Counted from the stretch's first letter, positions 1 through 11,970 are shown. The stretch is DNA of 64,000 nt from Metaphire vulgaris (GCA_018105865.1 CM030851.1:7964828-8028827); one strand, 5' to 3'. Notes: generated from the sequence alone by a model not told the origin. Translations and numbers: made by a program.

Positions 1-45
1 CACTAAAACTAGAAAGAAATTCAAACTTGTTTTTAGGGTCCATAA

Positions 46-104
46 GAATTTCTCTCGACAGCCTGGAAATGAGTTCCCAAACCTTTTTCATAGAAAAAAC
101 AGTT
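46..104. repeat. Dispersed repeat fragment
   Basis: This stretch (AATTTCTCTCGA, then CCTGGAAATGAG and a run ending TAGAAAAAA) recurs almost unchanged at 18387-18447. It is a fragment of a dispersed element; its family is not recognised. The first 45 bases show nothing. Confidence 0.6.
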
Positions 105-120
105 TAAATTGAAGCTTGTC

Positions 121-430
121 TCGTACTCAACAAGCGTAGGGGTCCAGTGCTGATCTCCGTGTACTAGGCAGGCAGCGACGCTGGTGGCTTACGCCATAAA
201 TCTAGAGTAGCTTGCCATTGCTTTATCTAGACCTGCACTTTACCTTTGCAACATAACACTGCTACTAATATTTAGTATTTAAGTGATGAACAGCTTTTTT
301 TGTTTGACCGCCGGCACCATGGATAGATCCAGGGATGGTCACCCATCCAAGTACTGGTACAAAGCTTGCTCATCATTGCTTAGCTTCAGCGTTCTGATGG
401 GAACTGGTTGCACAAGTCTAAGTAGGACTG
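121..430 (-). mobile_element. 5S rRNA-derived SINE, copy 1
   Basis: Read on the minus strand, the element starts with a 5S rRNA-like head: the + strand GGTCACCCATCCAAGTACT at 337-355 is the complement of the conserved 5S segment around AGTACTTGGATGGG. A body of about 200 bp follows. The same head and body recur at 45952-46299, so the head did not arise by chance. 5S-headed SINEs form the SINE3 class. It cannot be a functional 5S gene, because the rest of the 120-nt RNA is not conserved. Bases 430-900 show no gene. Confidence 0.7.
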
Positions 431-900
431 TATACTTTGAGTTCAATTCTTCAGAAATTAGAGATTTGTAACTGCGGTTTTTGCATGCCCACCAGGACAC
501 CAGAGGACATTGATATGTTCTGTAGAGTTCTTTAGACTGATTGCCCAATGCCCAATGCAATGTCCTGAATAAATTGAACACAGATTAAAGTTTTGACCAT
601 CTCTGTAGATGGATTAAGACCTAGAGGATCCATTAGATTATGAATGGAAGGGTCTGAGTGAGTATATTGGGACATATTGCATGTGACAAAACTGTTTCTC
701 TTGTAGGGTCACAAATAGTTTCCAGGGTTTGTTTTGATAAATGCCTAGTTGAAAAAAACTATGCCATAAAGGCCTGTTTTTTGTCATGGTTTTATATAGT
801 GGCCTTTTAACTTAGCAAGCCCTAAATCTTAATAAAATAAAGATGTTGGTGGGAATGCATCCTGATTTTGAGGGAACTTGTACTACATACATGGCTAGAA

Positions 901-904
<4 letters not shown>

Positions 905-950
<46 letters not shown>
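905..950. repeat. (GACA)n microsatellite
   Basis: About eleven perfect GACA units. Open frames across it are repeat artefacts. Bases 950-1190 hold no recognisable feature. Confidence 0.95.
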
Positions 951-951
<1 letters not shown>

Positions 952-1189
952 GGGAGGGTCAGAGGGACGGACAAACACACAGAAGGCGGACACAGATTCA
1001 GACATCCATTGTGTTTAACAGAGTAGGCAGTCTGAATGTGGATTTACAGCAGAGGACAGACAGCCATTGATAGATTTAAAAAAAGACATGCAGATTATCT
1101 GACTTTATCAGGCAATGAATCTAAAATATTTGGCAACAGTGCTGTGAATATTAAGTCATCATATGTACCCTTGTGTGTGACCTTAATGT

Positions 1190-1192
<3 letters not shown>

Positions 1193-1276
<84 letters not shown>
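1193..1276. repeat. (TA)n microsatellite
   Basis: An uninterrupted TA tract of about 84 bp. It continues at 1571-1589 on the far side of an inserted short element, so one longer tract was split by the insertion. Confidence 0.95.
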
Positions 1277-1279
<3 letters not shown>

Positions 1280-1570
1280 CCCTCCGAGAGGGGGCAGGGG
1301 CAACTGCACAGGGCCCGGCGGTCTGGAGGGGGCCCGGGCCGATGATGAATATGTATAATTAACAATAAAATGAATAATAACACTAAAGAACGGTTAAAAA
1401 TGTCAGTTCAGCAGAGGGGCCCGGCGAGCACAAGGGGGCCCAGGACACAGTGCTAAATAAACGGCAGACGACGAGCAAAAAAAAAAAAAAAGGTCAAGAA
1501 AAAATTATGACTTGTCAAGGGCCCGTCGGCCATTCTGCACAGGGGCCCGGAATTTCTCTCGGAGGGCCTG
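1277..1570. mobile_element. hAT-like MITE inside a (TA)n tract
   Basis: Inverted termini read CAGCCCTCCGAGAG on the left and CTCTCGGAGGGCCTG on the right. The flanks (1269-1276 and 1571-1578) are both TATATATA. They fit an 8-bp duplication, but the duplication is uninformative inside a TA repeat. The interior contains the GACGAGC, A-run, GGTCA core shared with other elements of the window. No coding capacity. Confidence 0.75.
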
Positions 1571-1679
1571 TATATATATATATATATATTATGCCCTCAG
1601 TACTTCATTCCTGAGGGACTTGTGATAAAAAAATTGTCCTGAGACATGAAATTATTGTTTGGTTGCAGATTTGGAAATG

Positions 1680-1684
<5 letters not shown>

Positions 1685-1734
<50 letters not shown>
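1685..1734. repeat. (TA)n microsatellite
   Basis: A second TA tract. From 1735 to about 2660 the sequence is AT-rich with no gene, splice-like open frame or recognisable repeat. Confidence 0.9.
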
Positions 1735-1736
<2 letters not shown>

Positions 1737-2660
1737 ATATATATATATCCATTAAGGTCCTTATTAAGGACATTAGGATCACACACACACACATATATAT
1801 ATTTTAAAGTAATTGGATATATATATAATTACTTTTGTAATCAGCTGTATACAGTATAATACCGGTAAGCTTTGAAATCCAGTGTTGAAACTAGGCAATG
1901 ATTATGCATGGTTTTTTGTTTGTTTGTGATTGCAATCATGATGTCTGTTAATTGGCAGTGATGATTGCAAGTGGTGGAGGTGTTTTGGATATGATGACAT
2001 TGTTGCTGATGATAAATTTTCTCTCTGATCAGGTTTTGCCACATTAAGCCAATGAGTGAATTCTACAATTTTCCACTTTCCTTGCCAGCAATTTCCGTAG
2101 CAAAGTGTAATAATATGCAAAATTGGTTGCTGGCATCAAGGTGGAGACCCTTCACTGTTCCAGTACACAGTGGCTGATTGTGCTGTGTAAGTTCTACAGT
2201 ATTGCCAGGAGATGTTGTTATTCATGGGTCTGCTTTCCATGTTTGTGATCTGTGCTTTTAAAAAATAAATGCTACTGATAAAAATTGGGCTTTTAAGTTA
2301 ATTTATGGAACAACTTTCTTTGTGTCAGGGTATATTGAAGTCAGGTTAGGCAGTTCACCAGGTTTATCTGTTTGCTAGATGCTTTTCAATGCAGAATTCT
2401 TTCCTGTACACTGATTGTGTTCTTCACTGAATTCTCATGTAATTTATTATTTAATTTTTATTTATAGTTGTTGCAGTTATTAGTATTTTGCAGTTAAAGT
2501 GCTTTTAAAGTTAAATTTAAATTTTGCTAAATTTTGTAAATTAAATTATTTAATTATATTTATAATTATTAAATTAAATTTAAAGTTAAAGTATATGATA
2601 TTTAGACAGAATGCTTATAAATGTATTAACAAAAGTCATATATGTCTATAGTGCATACAG

Positions 2661-3690
2661 CAGGGGTATTCAAACTGTGGCCCGCGGTCCACAATCCGGA
2701 CCACCACAGCTTTCTGTGTCTGAGAAATTTTGAGCCTGTAATATTACTGTTGTCACTGCAATCATGCAGCTTTGTGCTCAAAACTTTATGATGAGCTAAA
2801 TTTGGTTATGGTCGCTGTTGTGAAATTGCCGGTGGTCAATTTTCTACGATGCAATTCAGCAGTACAGCATCATCTTTTGCGTTCATTCCGCAAAAATATG
2901 TTGTCAAAATTTGGAGATTTACTGCTTCACAATGACGTCAGACGGTCGAGCGAAGGGAGAGTTTTGGAAAGATTCTGGAACCTGAGAGAAAATATTTCGG
3001 AGTTTCTTCAATTGCTAAAAACAAAGAAAGCTACTTGTGAATTTTATTCAGGATAAGGAAAAGACTGCACAGAGTTTGCATTTCTTGTTGACATCATGAG
3101 ACATGAAAATGCATTACCGGTAAATTTGCAACTTAAAGGTTCAGAGAAAACAGTGGTGGACTTGCAAGAGAAATCCTTCTTCTTTGCAACGAAAATCGAT
3201 ATTTTCATAAATGACTCGGAAGGCGGCAAGATGCTTAATTTTTGTAATTTAAAAAGTTCTGTCCTTTCATCACCTGTCCAACATGTTTCTGAGATGTCAG
3301 TTTTTCTTTGTAGTTTGAAAACCGAGTTTGAGGAACGTTTCATTGATTTCAGATGGCTTCATGAAGCCTGTGTTTTTATTTGTCTCCCATCCTTTCATTT
3401 TAAAGCCTGATGGTGATTGGACAGATATTGGGAGTTCAGTTTTTGACAAATGCTAAGCAGGCATTATTGCAGACTGATTTGCAACTGATTTGCAAGCATC
3501 TGATGTTTTGAAACATTAGCTCAGTGAAGTTGGTATAACTAACTTTTGGCCCAACTTTGCTCCAGATTCTCAGTATTCTGTAACTAAGAAGTTAGCAATT
3601 TCTGTCCTGACAATGTTTGGATCCACACGTGTGAATCAGCATTTTCTGTTATGAACATTATTGAATAGAAACATCACAGTGTTATAACAA
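2661..3690 (+). pseudogene. Decayed hAT-superfamily transposase
   Basis: The left end, CAGGGGTATTCAAACTGTGG, followed by a GGCCCGCGG stretch, is typical of hAT transposons. One reading frame from about 2772 to 3410, broken by a TAA at 3054-3056, encodes blocks resembling GTF2IRD2/ZBED-type hAT transposases: GRVLERFWNLRENISEFLQL, AFLVDI, then LQLKGSEKTVVDL. Near 3630 a CESAFSVMNII segment resembles the C-terminal dimerisation region. Several stops and missing blocks show it is dead. The right terminus was not found. Class is from recalled family resemblance, not a search. Confidence 0.7.
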
Positions 3691-3694
3691 ACCT

Positions 3695-3995
3695 TCTTCT
3701 TCAGATGCTCTGTCCAAAGACAGGTTCCATACTCCAGCGTCACCACTCCTCTCTATCTTGAGCTTTTATCGTCAGGGCTGAATACTTGTTTTTTTCCGTA
3801 GTGTCGAGCATCCACTCCAGCATCGATGTCCTTGGTCACCCGTTCTGTGCTTTCCCATTCATCTTTCCTTCTAGTACTGTACTTCTCTTAGTAGGTTTGA
3901 TTCTTCTCTCACATCATGGCCTATCCACTTCTTTTGTCTTGTATGAATAGTGTTAATTAGGTTTTTCTTCTCTTCTATCCTCTTCCATACTACTT
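3695..3995 (-). pseudogene. LINE reverse-transcriptase C-terminal relic
   Basis: Translation of the minus strand gives fragments such as KKWIGHDVREES and TEHLKKKVCY. These resemble the post-reverse-transcriptase tail of non-LTR retrotransposons (the RWFGHV-like block). Frames are broken and no catalytic motif is present. The call rests on weak similarity. Confidence 0.4.
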
Positions 3996-4002
3996 CGTTT
4001 CT

Positions 4003-4120
4003 TCAGGATAATGAAAAGACTGCACAGTTAGTTAGCATTTCTTGTTGACATCACATGTGATATCTGAATGCATTATATTTGCAACTTCAATAAGTTCAAC
4101 GTCAACAAGTTGACATGTTT
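4003..4120 (+). repeat. Second partial copy of the hAT transposase segment
   Basis: The run from AGGATAATGAAAAGACTGCA through CATTTCTTGTTGACATCA repeats the transposase segment at 3048-3100 with small changes, so part of the same element is duplicated about 1 kb downstream. Bases 4120-5154 contain no exon or repeat that I recognise. Confidence 0.55.
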
Positions 4121-5154
4121 TGTGGGTGAGGAAGTCATTGGGAACCATACAGTGTGAAACCATGGTAGTGGTAGACACCTGTGGCTTGATGTAGATTGGA
4201 CAAGACTTAGGCAAGAGAACTCAGCGTTAGTGTCATTCTATATTTACTTTCTTTGTATTTGCATAGCCTAGTATGGATCCTCTTGTCTTTATAACCCAAA
4301 TCCCTCCAAATTATTTCAACTGTAGCCATGATGTATGAGAATTGATGGCAATACTTCTTTAGTTCTCCCACTGTCTCTTAGCATTTGGAATTACCTTTAG
4401 CATTACCTTAGACCTGTCTTTTGAAAGTATTACATATCTAAAAGACACAGGTTAACTGTCATCAGAACTGTCTCATAAATTTACTGTAAACTTTGCTTGT
4501 AAAAATTTAAATGTTAATTCACACACATTCATGTGTTGGAAGGTTCTGTATTTAAAATACCCAGTACATCATTTATGCTTTTAGTCACAAAGCAAGTTAT
4601 CCTCCAGAAGACCAAGGTTGTTGGCATAAAGTAGCATAATGGTGCGGATCTGTAATGTTCTGCTTATAATGTCATGCATAATATTACTTCAAATATTTAT
4701 ACTTTAGAAAATAACGAGTTTTGGAAATAATTCAGTCAGTGATTGTGATTCTGCTAAATACTAAATTAATTTTAACCAGAATACAAATGCAAATACCAAT
4801 ATTTGTTCAAAATGTTATAATTATATCAATACAGCATTAGTGAAGTACCGGTACCTCTTCTCAGGAATTGCTTAGGAGGCTGGAAATGCCTGAAATACAA
4901 AGTGAAATCAGAAGTGAACCCGAGTCAGCTGGACATGGTGCAAAGCCAACAATGAATACAACCTTGTCACAAACATTTTGGCCTAATATTGGTTATTAGA
5001 ATTTTTGCAGGAAATGATCTTTATGTGATATTTTAGAAATGTCAGAATAAAATTTCTTATTTTGGTTTTCTCGTTATTTTTTAAGTTTAAGCGTTCTTTG
5101 TTGTGCTGAATGTTTTGATGTCTTTTGTAAGTGGAAAATTTGTTGCTTTAACAG

Positions 5155-5458
5155 AAATGGCGACGGCGGTACTTTGTTCTGTACGCACCTCCTGCGGTCG
5201 ACATCATTCCTGGCATGTGTGCTGCCATTCTGGACTATTATGGAGGCAAAAACCTGCGCCACAAACACGGAACCATTGACCTGACGCACTGCGAAGAAGT
5301 TCTTTCGCAACTGGAAGCCTCATTCTACCAGAATGTTTTTGGTCTACGGACAAAGGACAAAGGCAAAGACCGTACCTACTATCTTGTGGCAGAAACTGAG
5401 GCCGTCATGAATGAATGGGTCAACAGTTTATGTTTTGTTCTTGGGATGAAGGAAAACG
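5155..5458 (+). CDS. GAB/DOS-family docking adaptor, PH-domain exon
   Basis: An acceptor TTGCTTTAACAG precedes 5155 and a strong donor GTAAGT starts at 5459; the exon begins in phase 0 and ends in phase 1. The 101 residues start KWRRRYFVLY and run through IDLTHCEEV and FYLVA-like TYYLVAETEAVMNEWVNSLC. They match the GAB1/GAB2/DOS PH domain from its beta-1/2 strand to the C-terminal helix. In this family the PH domain binds phosphoinositides and recruits the adaptor to the plasma membrane downstream of receptor tyrosine kinases. The first about 25 residues (initiator and first strand) are not in this exon and were not found upstream, so the 5' exon is probably outside the window. Confidence 0.9.
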
Positions 5459-5642
5459 GTAAGTTTTTTTCTTACTTCATTTCTTCTTTTCTGACTTCTC
5501 TATTCTAACATAGTAACTGGAAATGTGGCTGGCTGCACTTTCTGACATTACATTACACTATTGTGCGCCATTACCGGTAAATGCTGATTTGTTAATGGTC
5601 ACTGTGGCATATTTTGCTTCATCTTCTCTGAATGTTCAGGCT

Positions 5643-5644
5643 AC

Positions 5645-5710
<66 letters not shown>

Positions 5711-5717
5711 GTTGTTG

Positions 5718-5793
<76 letters not shown>
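5643..5793. repeat. (ATT)n microsatellite, intronic
   Basis: About 150 bp of ATT interrupted by four GTT units near 5710-5721. It lies in the large intron of the adaptor gene. The poly-Leu, poly-Tyr and poly-Asn frames across it are artefacts. From 5794 to 6384 nothing is recognised. Confidence 0.95.
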
Positions 5794-5795
<2 letters not shown>

Positions 5796-6384
5796 TGCCA
5801 TAATTGCCATAATTTCTCATGGATTTTCATTACTGTAAGATAAGGGACAGAATTTTATTGTCTGTTCTGTGATGTTTTTGCTTGTTCCATTCCTCACTTT
5901 ATTTTTTTTGGAGTAATTATTTGATTCCATATTATCATAAGTGGGCAATTCTTAGCTAGTACTTATTCATTTAGTTATTTGGTATTCTGGCTATATGTTC
6001 AAAGGGTCTAATCTTAGAACATAATTTACATTTTGTTTTCATTGCACTTTGTTCTTTGTCTTATTTTGATGTTTGTTTTTTATCAAGACAATTGCTGCTA
6101 AAACTAAATACAATTGACTTTATACATTTCTTTTTCTTAGGGTTTGAAAACTGGTTTTGTATATAAAAAATTGTCTTTGAATGGTTTGAATCTTAGGTTA
6201 AAATTCTTTCACACCAGACTGTCTTTTACAAAGATGTTCACTTGATATGAGTCAAGATAAACTTTGGTTACCTTCAAGGATTCATTCTTGGTCCTCTCCT
6301 CTATACCACTTGGATCACTCTTATAGGATTTTTCTATTATTGCCATCTTTGTGCTGATGATGTACACAGTTTATCCCCCTTAGA

Positions 6385-6527
6385 TTGCTCTCCCGCCGTT
6401 TCAGACTGATTTTCTGGCGTGACCTGGCTCTAATTCTATTTGGATTTGGCGCACCATCAGCTGATGCCCTGGGCATTTTATAGTGGCGCTATAGAAGTTG
6501 ATTGATTGATTGATTGATTGATTGACA
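6385..6527 (+). mobile_element. LINE 3' end with (ATTG)n tail
   Basis: This segment matches the end of the LINE at 57318-57836: TTTGGCGC, CCATC, GCTGATGCCC, GGGCATT, then GGCGCTATAGAAGTTGATTG. It ends in tandem ATTG units. It is a severely 5'-truncated retrotransposon copy. Confidence 0.7.
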
Positions 6528-6769
6528 GTTGTCCATTTTATTTTACAAAGAGACCGCTTCACCATAAGATGAAAACTTATCTAAGGTAAGGGTTGCTCTA
6601 TAGGCTCAAAGCTCATAGGAGACCCAATGGGTAGGATCTTCAGTTTTTCATGATGTCAACTGAATGCAGTTACCTCCTTTCCTTCCTTTAAACAAGGACT
6701 GATGCACTCACTAACTAACTACTGAGTAGGCTAGGTGAGCAGTGAACACAGCTGTGAGTTGTAAGGTGA

Positions 6770-6860
6770 GCTATATCAGCACCTAGGAATATGCAGCTAT
6801 ACGGTACCTGCTTTCGAAAGCACTATAAAATTTTATGCGACTTTACTTACTTACTTAATA
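6770..6860 (+). mobile_element. SINE-type 3' tail ending in (CTTA)n
   Basis: The motif TTTCGAAAGCACTATAAAAT followed by TTACTTACTTACTTA resembles tails at 11318-11365 and 16785-16822. These share a G-C-(A/G)-CTATA(G/A)AAA motif followed by CTTA repeats. The body upstream is too diverged to bound. Confidence 0.55.
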
Positions 6861-7085
6861 AACTTTCCATTAATTCATCAAAACCTGAATTTTTCGGGGA
6901 ATGACTTACCAGCTTAATTAATTTAGCAGCATAAATTATATTCTGTAAACTGTAAGCTGTCTCTGTGGAATCTTTTCTTAAGAACTTAAAAACACACCTA
7001 TTTAATATAGGATTTAAATGATATATGTCAAGGCGCTTTTGTCATAGGCCTTAGCCTTGTTTACTGCACTGGAGAAATTGTCTAG

Positions 7086-7132
7086 AAATAATAATAATAA
7101 TAATAATAATAATAGTAATAATAATAATAGTA

Positions 7133-7204
<72 letters not shown>
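7086..7204. repeat. (AAT)n microsatellite
   Basis: About 120 bp of AAT with rare AGT interruptions. From 7205 to 7733 nothing else is seen. Confidence 0.95.
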
Positions 7205-7741
7205 GCACTTTATGCACAGACAGCCAATCAGTTTGAATTGGGATAGTATGTGAACATGGCTCAACTTCTTGTAACCCAGTGTACATGTGACCTTAGCTTA
7301 AACTTGGGACTAGTCATTATCAGACCATATCTGGCTATCATGGGCTTAAATTGCTCAGTAAACCTTGGAAGTGTTGTTTTGCATGGTCCATGATGGTCCC
7401 TTCAAATATGAGTTATTGCTGTCAGAATGCCACTTGAGTGAGCATGTTTACATGAGAGTTATATACCATAGGCCTCAAACCTTTCTGCATTTAAAAATGT
7501 AAATATATAATATTTTAGATCTCATTTTACTTTAAGGTTTACTTCTATTTCCTTTAAGTTCTATTTGCAGTCAACGCTGTCAAGCATTTGTGAAATTCAT
7601 AGTTAATAAGTAAGTAAAGTGTTTAAGTGCTTAAGTTATAGGATGCTGGACAGTGAGCACGCTAATGCATGAGATTCACACTCTCTGTTACCTAGAATTG
7701 AGGCCAGGTCGGCTGCTCATCTAAGAGCTGGTGATCTACTG

Positions 7742-8080
7742 CAGTGCTGCCCAAACTTTTAAAGCTAGCAGACCGGTAAAAATTTTCCTATTGCACCTGG
7801 GACCGGAGCCATTTCAAAAATTCTTCTTCCTATTATATTATGACCCTAAATATGACTTGAAATATATGCATTATTTGACCTATTCTACAGTGTTCTGTTG
7901 GCTCTATATGTGTGGAAATATTACAACTGTTAACAAATTACTAATAGCAAAATCACATTAAATAAATAGCTAGCAGTTACTGATTCAAGCACAAGGTAGG
8001 TCTGTTTGTTATTGAAAAGCTTATCAAATTTGCTCAGTTTTCTTGACTCATTCTGAGGACCACCACTTAGGGTAGCACCG
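7742..8080. mobile_element. hAT-like non-autonomous element
   Basis: The left end is CAGTGCTGCCCAAACTTTT, a hAT-type terminus; the right end is GGGTAGCACCG. The flanking 8-mers are ATCTACTG (7734-7741) and AACTACTG (8081-8088), matching at 7 of 8 positions. The interior has GACCGG-containing sequence but no intact frame. Confidence 0.65.
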
Positions 8081-8564
8081 AACTACTGAATGAGCTATCA
8101 AGGCATGTTTTATTATATTTGGATGCCTTGAAGCAGATCATTCAGTTGTTTGGTTTAGGACTTAGTTTATTGATCATTTTTACTTATTGGTTAGTCAATA
8201 TCCAAGGGTATTGCTGAAAATAATATTAAGATTTCTTCAACCCTTGAGGCTAGGTACCCGTATTTGACTTAGGTTTGATCATTCAAAACATGCACTATAT
8301 AAAATGTTCAGTTGCATTGCGTTACATGCATAGGTTCATGAACCAAACTTGATCAATTCACTGTATATTCCTAACTTTCTAATATTTATCTAATCTAATC
8401 GTAAACTTCTATAGCACCACTTCATAATGCACAGCAGAATCGATGGCATGCCAAATCAAAATCAGGATCTTGTCAAATCCAGAGTATCCGGCCGGACGAA
8501 CAGGTGACAGTGGTGGATAAGCCATGTTGAAAAGATGGGTCTTTTGTAATGAACTAGCAGTGTC

Positions 8565-8628
8565 CACATGGTTTTCACACAGGCTTGCTTAGCTTCCTAA
8601 ACCACTTAAAATCACATTATTATTATTA

Positions 8629-8661
<33 letters not shown>
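8565..8661 (+). repeat. Short retroposon tail ending in (ATT)n
   Basis: CACACAGGCTTGCTTAGC, TCCTAAACCACTTAAAATCAC and then ATT repeats. The same sequence in opposite orientation follows (AAT)n at 22944-23030, and a third copy forms the tail of the 5S-headed SINE at 45952-45990. It is therefore the 3' tail of that SINE family. The 8081-8564 and 8662-9361 intervals show no gene. Confidence 0.65.
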
Positions 8662-8662
<1 letters not shown>

Positions 8663-9361
8663 ATGTAGAATGTTAGATTAAAAGAATCACAGGATTTTTA
8701 AAATTGATAGGACACAATAGAATACATGATTCTCAGTCCTATGGCTGAATTATTTTAAGCCTGGACAAGCAGATGAGACCAGAAGTCTCCAACTGATTTA
8801 ATGTATCTATTGATGTTGAGCTAGGTTTGATAGCAACTGGCGCTATTGGATACATTTCGAAAAACAGTTAAGAGGCAATGTGTACTTTGGATGTTGTCCC
8901 ACTTAAAGTTAACACTGTCAGACAAGTTTAATGTTACATCAGAAAGGACTGCTCAGATGGAGTATGGAGTGTCAGCTAATAGTTACATTTATCAGGAGTT
9001 GAGCTCTTCATACTAGGATAATAAAGTCTGTCATGTTAAATATGATGCTATTAGGAACATTGAGAGTGACAGTCAGCAGGTTTAAATGTAACTTGGCAGA
9101 GTTTTCTTTTTAGTCTATAATTAATCAGAGCAATTCTTTTTGCATCAATTGATATATATTCCATTTTTGGTAGACGAATGAATGAAAGTATAGACTTTTC
9201 TAATAAAATTGCAATTTTAAAGATATGTATCATGAATGTAAAATTTATATGACACCTTCTCTTGGCAGATGTGGTACTAGCATAGTATAAACTTCTATTA
9301 GGCCTCTAGGCTTGAACCCCCACTTTTGAGAGGCTAACATAGAGTAGGGAAAGGTATAGGG

Positions 9362-9949
9362 CAGGGGTGTTTAATGTTTATTTACATTTCATGAAGGGCC
9401 AACATTTTTTAATGACTGGTACCTGAGAGCCAGGTGCCAAAATTTTTAAAGTAAAAAATATAGTTCATAAATTTGGTGAAGTTGGTGAAATATTAATAGA
9501 ACACAGGAAAGTTGAAAAGAAGACATTTAGAAATATTTAGCGTGTGTTCTCTCTTTCAGTCGTTCGGTCGTTTCTGATTTTGTCTGACATTATGGTCTTT
9601 GATGTGCCATTCTTTTCTGTCCTCACTGCATTTCTCAGTTCCTCGATGTTCATGTTCATGTTCATTGCTTCCATAATGTTACTCATCCATCCTTATTTCT
9701 GTCTGCCTCTTTTTCTTTTCCCTTCAACAATTGCTGGCATCAATGATTTCACCAGCAAATCTTGTCTTCTCATAAGATGCCCAAAAAACCTCCAGTTTTT
9801 GTTTTAGTATCAGCCATTCTAAGGTGTGTTTTGGCTTGATTTTAGTATGTGTTAGAAAAAGTTATTGATCATTTTGGCATCTTTGCGGGCCATTTTACAT
9901 ATTCTGGTGGGCTGGATCTGACCCACAGGCCTCCAGTTGAATGCCCCTG
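9362..9949. mobile_element. hAT-like element with internal LINE relic
   Basis: The termini are CAGGGGTGTTTAATG and GTTGAATGCCCCTG, with a subterminal GCGGGCCATTTTAC block and a GGGCTGGATCTGACCC block typical of hAT ends. Flanking 8-mers GTATAGGG and GTATGGGG match at 7 of 8. A related shorter copy lies at 33024-33263. A reverse-strand LINE fragment occupies its centre. Confidence 0.75.
9545..9815 (-). pseudogene. LINE C-terminal relic nested in a hAT element
   Basis: The minus-strand translation begins WRFFGHLMRRQDLLVKSL and continues into EGKRKRGRQK, the signature tail downstream of the reverse transcriptase in several LINE clades. Frame interruptions make it a pseudogene. It lies wholly within the hAT element at 9362-9949. 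Confidence 0.65.
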
Positions 9950-10453
9950 GTATGGGGTTTGGGCCCCTACTTTTTCATCCAATTTACACCAGTGTGTGGT
10001 AGTACTTGACACTGTATAACAAAATAAAAATAATAATATTTGAATAAAGTACAGTAAATCAAGAATGTTATTAAATTAAAGCTACAGTGTTTTGAAAATA
10101 TAGATTTTGAACTTCTTTCTAAGTTATTTATGTTGTTTAGTGTTATGATGACAAATGAAAAGTGGTTCACATGATAGAAGGTATCATTCCAGGAAAGTTG
10201 TAAATGCATTTGATGAAGCAGAATGCAGTGACATTGGCCGAGGGATCGTTTGAGAAGAGTTGCAGATTGGTGCCGCTTCGGCAGCTAATTTTTAAAAAGC
10301 AGTGAGACTACTTCCACTTAGCATGGTTTTTAGAAATTCTCAAAGGTGACGGTGTCCCTAAACCTTTAATTTGCTATGATTGTAAGCTCAGATAGATATT
10401 TTAGTAATTTTTACAAAGATCTTTCAAGAATGACATGAAAGGGACTTGCAAAA

Positions 10454-10524
10454 TGCGTGCGTGCACATGTGTGCGTGCGCATACGTGTGTGTGCGTGCGC
10501 ATGTGTGTGTGTGTGTGTGTGTGT
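10454..10524. repeat. (GT)n and (GCGT)n tract
   Basis: Alternating purine-pyrimidine tract of GCGT and GT units, a potential Z-DNA former. The neighbouring 9950-10453 and 10525-10817 intervals hold nothing I can name. Confidence 0.9.
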
Positions 10525-10832
10525 AATATTGGTGTGGCTATGGCTTGTCATTATTTCTTCCTATCTTCTGACTGTTCTGTGTAATTTACCACAACTCTTC
10601 ATCCCAATCAATCATCTGATAATTTTCAGTATCTAGTACATAGAGGGCGTTTGTAATAAGTGCCTCTTCCTGTATACAATGATAATGACTGCAATTGTGT
10701 GACTTCTGCTGTGGTAGAGAAATGCCTAGACTATTCAAATTGCTTCTGAATGTGGAGGAGGGATTGGCATAATTAGAAATTTAATTAAGAATGCATAAAG
10801 TATGTTAGCCCTTGAATTCATAGGCTTTGGAG

Positions 10833-10842
10833 TGATGATGAC

Positions 10843-10887
<45 letters not shown>

Positions 10888-11480
10888 AGTTTATTTATGT
10901 CAAAGGCGCTTTTAGTCAAAAGCGCAGCTGCTAATGAAAAACCAAGTCTTGAGCCTAGCAAGGAAGGAAAGTCTTGTGCTTGTGGTATCACGGATATCTG
11001 GAGGAAGGGTGTTCCATAACTTTGGACCTTGAACACGGAAGGAACGATCGCCTAACATGCTTCAAGTTCGAGGAGTGACAAGTGATTTAGTGTCATTTGA
11101 TCTCAGCCAGATTGGCCTGTCTTCATTTCGAATTTGCTTTGTGACGTCTACGAGGTATAGTCTGGAGCTTCCTTGCGTATACATTTATCTACAAGGAGGG
11201 AGATAGTCTTGAAATCGATTCGAGATATGAGAAGGAAGCCAATGAAGTTCCTTCAGTATTGGCTTGATGTGTTCTCGTCGAGCGCCTAAGAATAAGCAGC
11301 TACTGTTGTGCTGCTTTCCAAGGCGCTATAGAAATCCGTGAGATTTTACTTTACTTACTTACTTACTCGTCGTCGAGTATGAGTGATGAGACCAGCAGCG
11401 TTTTGAACACTTTGAAGACGACGAATCAGGGTTTCAGGTGTTTTAGCGAGAAGTGCTAGCAACAAGTCTTGAGGTTTACA
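10833..11480 (-). pseudogene. LINE ORF2 C-terminal relic with (GAT)n tail
   Basis: The minus strand reads REHIKPILKELHWLP, then LVDVTKQIRNED, GDRSFRVQGPKLWNTLPPDI and LARLKTWFF. This is the classic C-terminal region of L2/CR1/Rex-type LINEs. A (GAT)n tract at 10833-10887 abuts the 3' end of the element. The copy is 5'-truncated, frameshifted and interrupted at 11281-11365 by a SINE fragment. Confidence 0.85.
11281..11365 (+). mobile_element. 85-bp SINE fragment with 7-bp target duplication
   Basis: The insert is flanked by perfect CTCGTCG copies at 11274-11280 and 11366-11372. Removing the insert and one copy restores the LINE reading around HTRRREHIKP on the minus strand. It carries GGCGCTATAGAAATCCGTG and ends in (CTTA)n, the same tail as at 16785-16822. 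Confidence 0.85.
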
Positions 11481-11885
11481 TGTGAATATTTTTTAGTTTG
11501 CAATTTCACTTTGTCATTCTTGCATAGATGATGCTGAATCTATTTCATTCAAGTTTTTCAAAAAGCTAATCTATAGATCAGCCTACTCTCTGATGAAAAC
11601 TGAACGCTTGTATGTCCTATGAATCAATAATGAGTACAGGATTAAATGGTTTTTGTGATTTGCATTGACACTTAGGATTACCATTTGACTATAATTTGAG
11701 TCTGCAGATGTTCTAAGAATTCTGTGAGTTTTTGTACTGCTCTTGATTCTGATCTTTTTAGAAATAATCATTTTGGAGGCACCCATATTTTGGCTTTTTG
11801 GGCCATTTCTGACTGGAAATGATGACTGCCTTCAAAATGTCTGTGTTTACAGATTATTTTTAGCAATCTATGAAAAGACTGAGTA

Positions 11886-11970
11886 TGATGTCGATGATGA
11901 TGATGATGACGATGATGACGACGACGACGGTGGTGGTGAGGATGACAATGATGATGATGATGATTACAGT
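11886..11970. repeat. (GAT)n microsatellite
   Basis: Imperfect GAT/GAC/GGT tract about 145 bp upstream of the next adaptor exon. The Asp-rich and Met-rich frames over it are not coding. Confidence 0.9.

Noticed and set aside
337..430. A 5S rRNA gene
   Set aside because: Only part of 5S is conserved, and the same body follows it in a second copy, so it is a SINE head.
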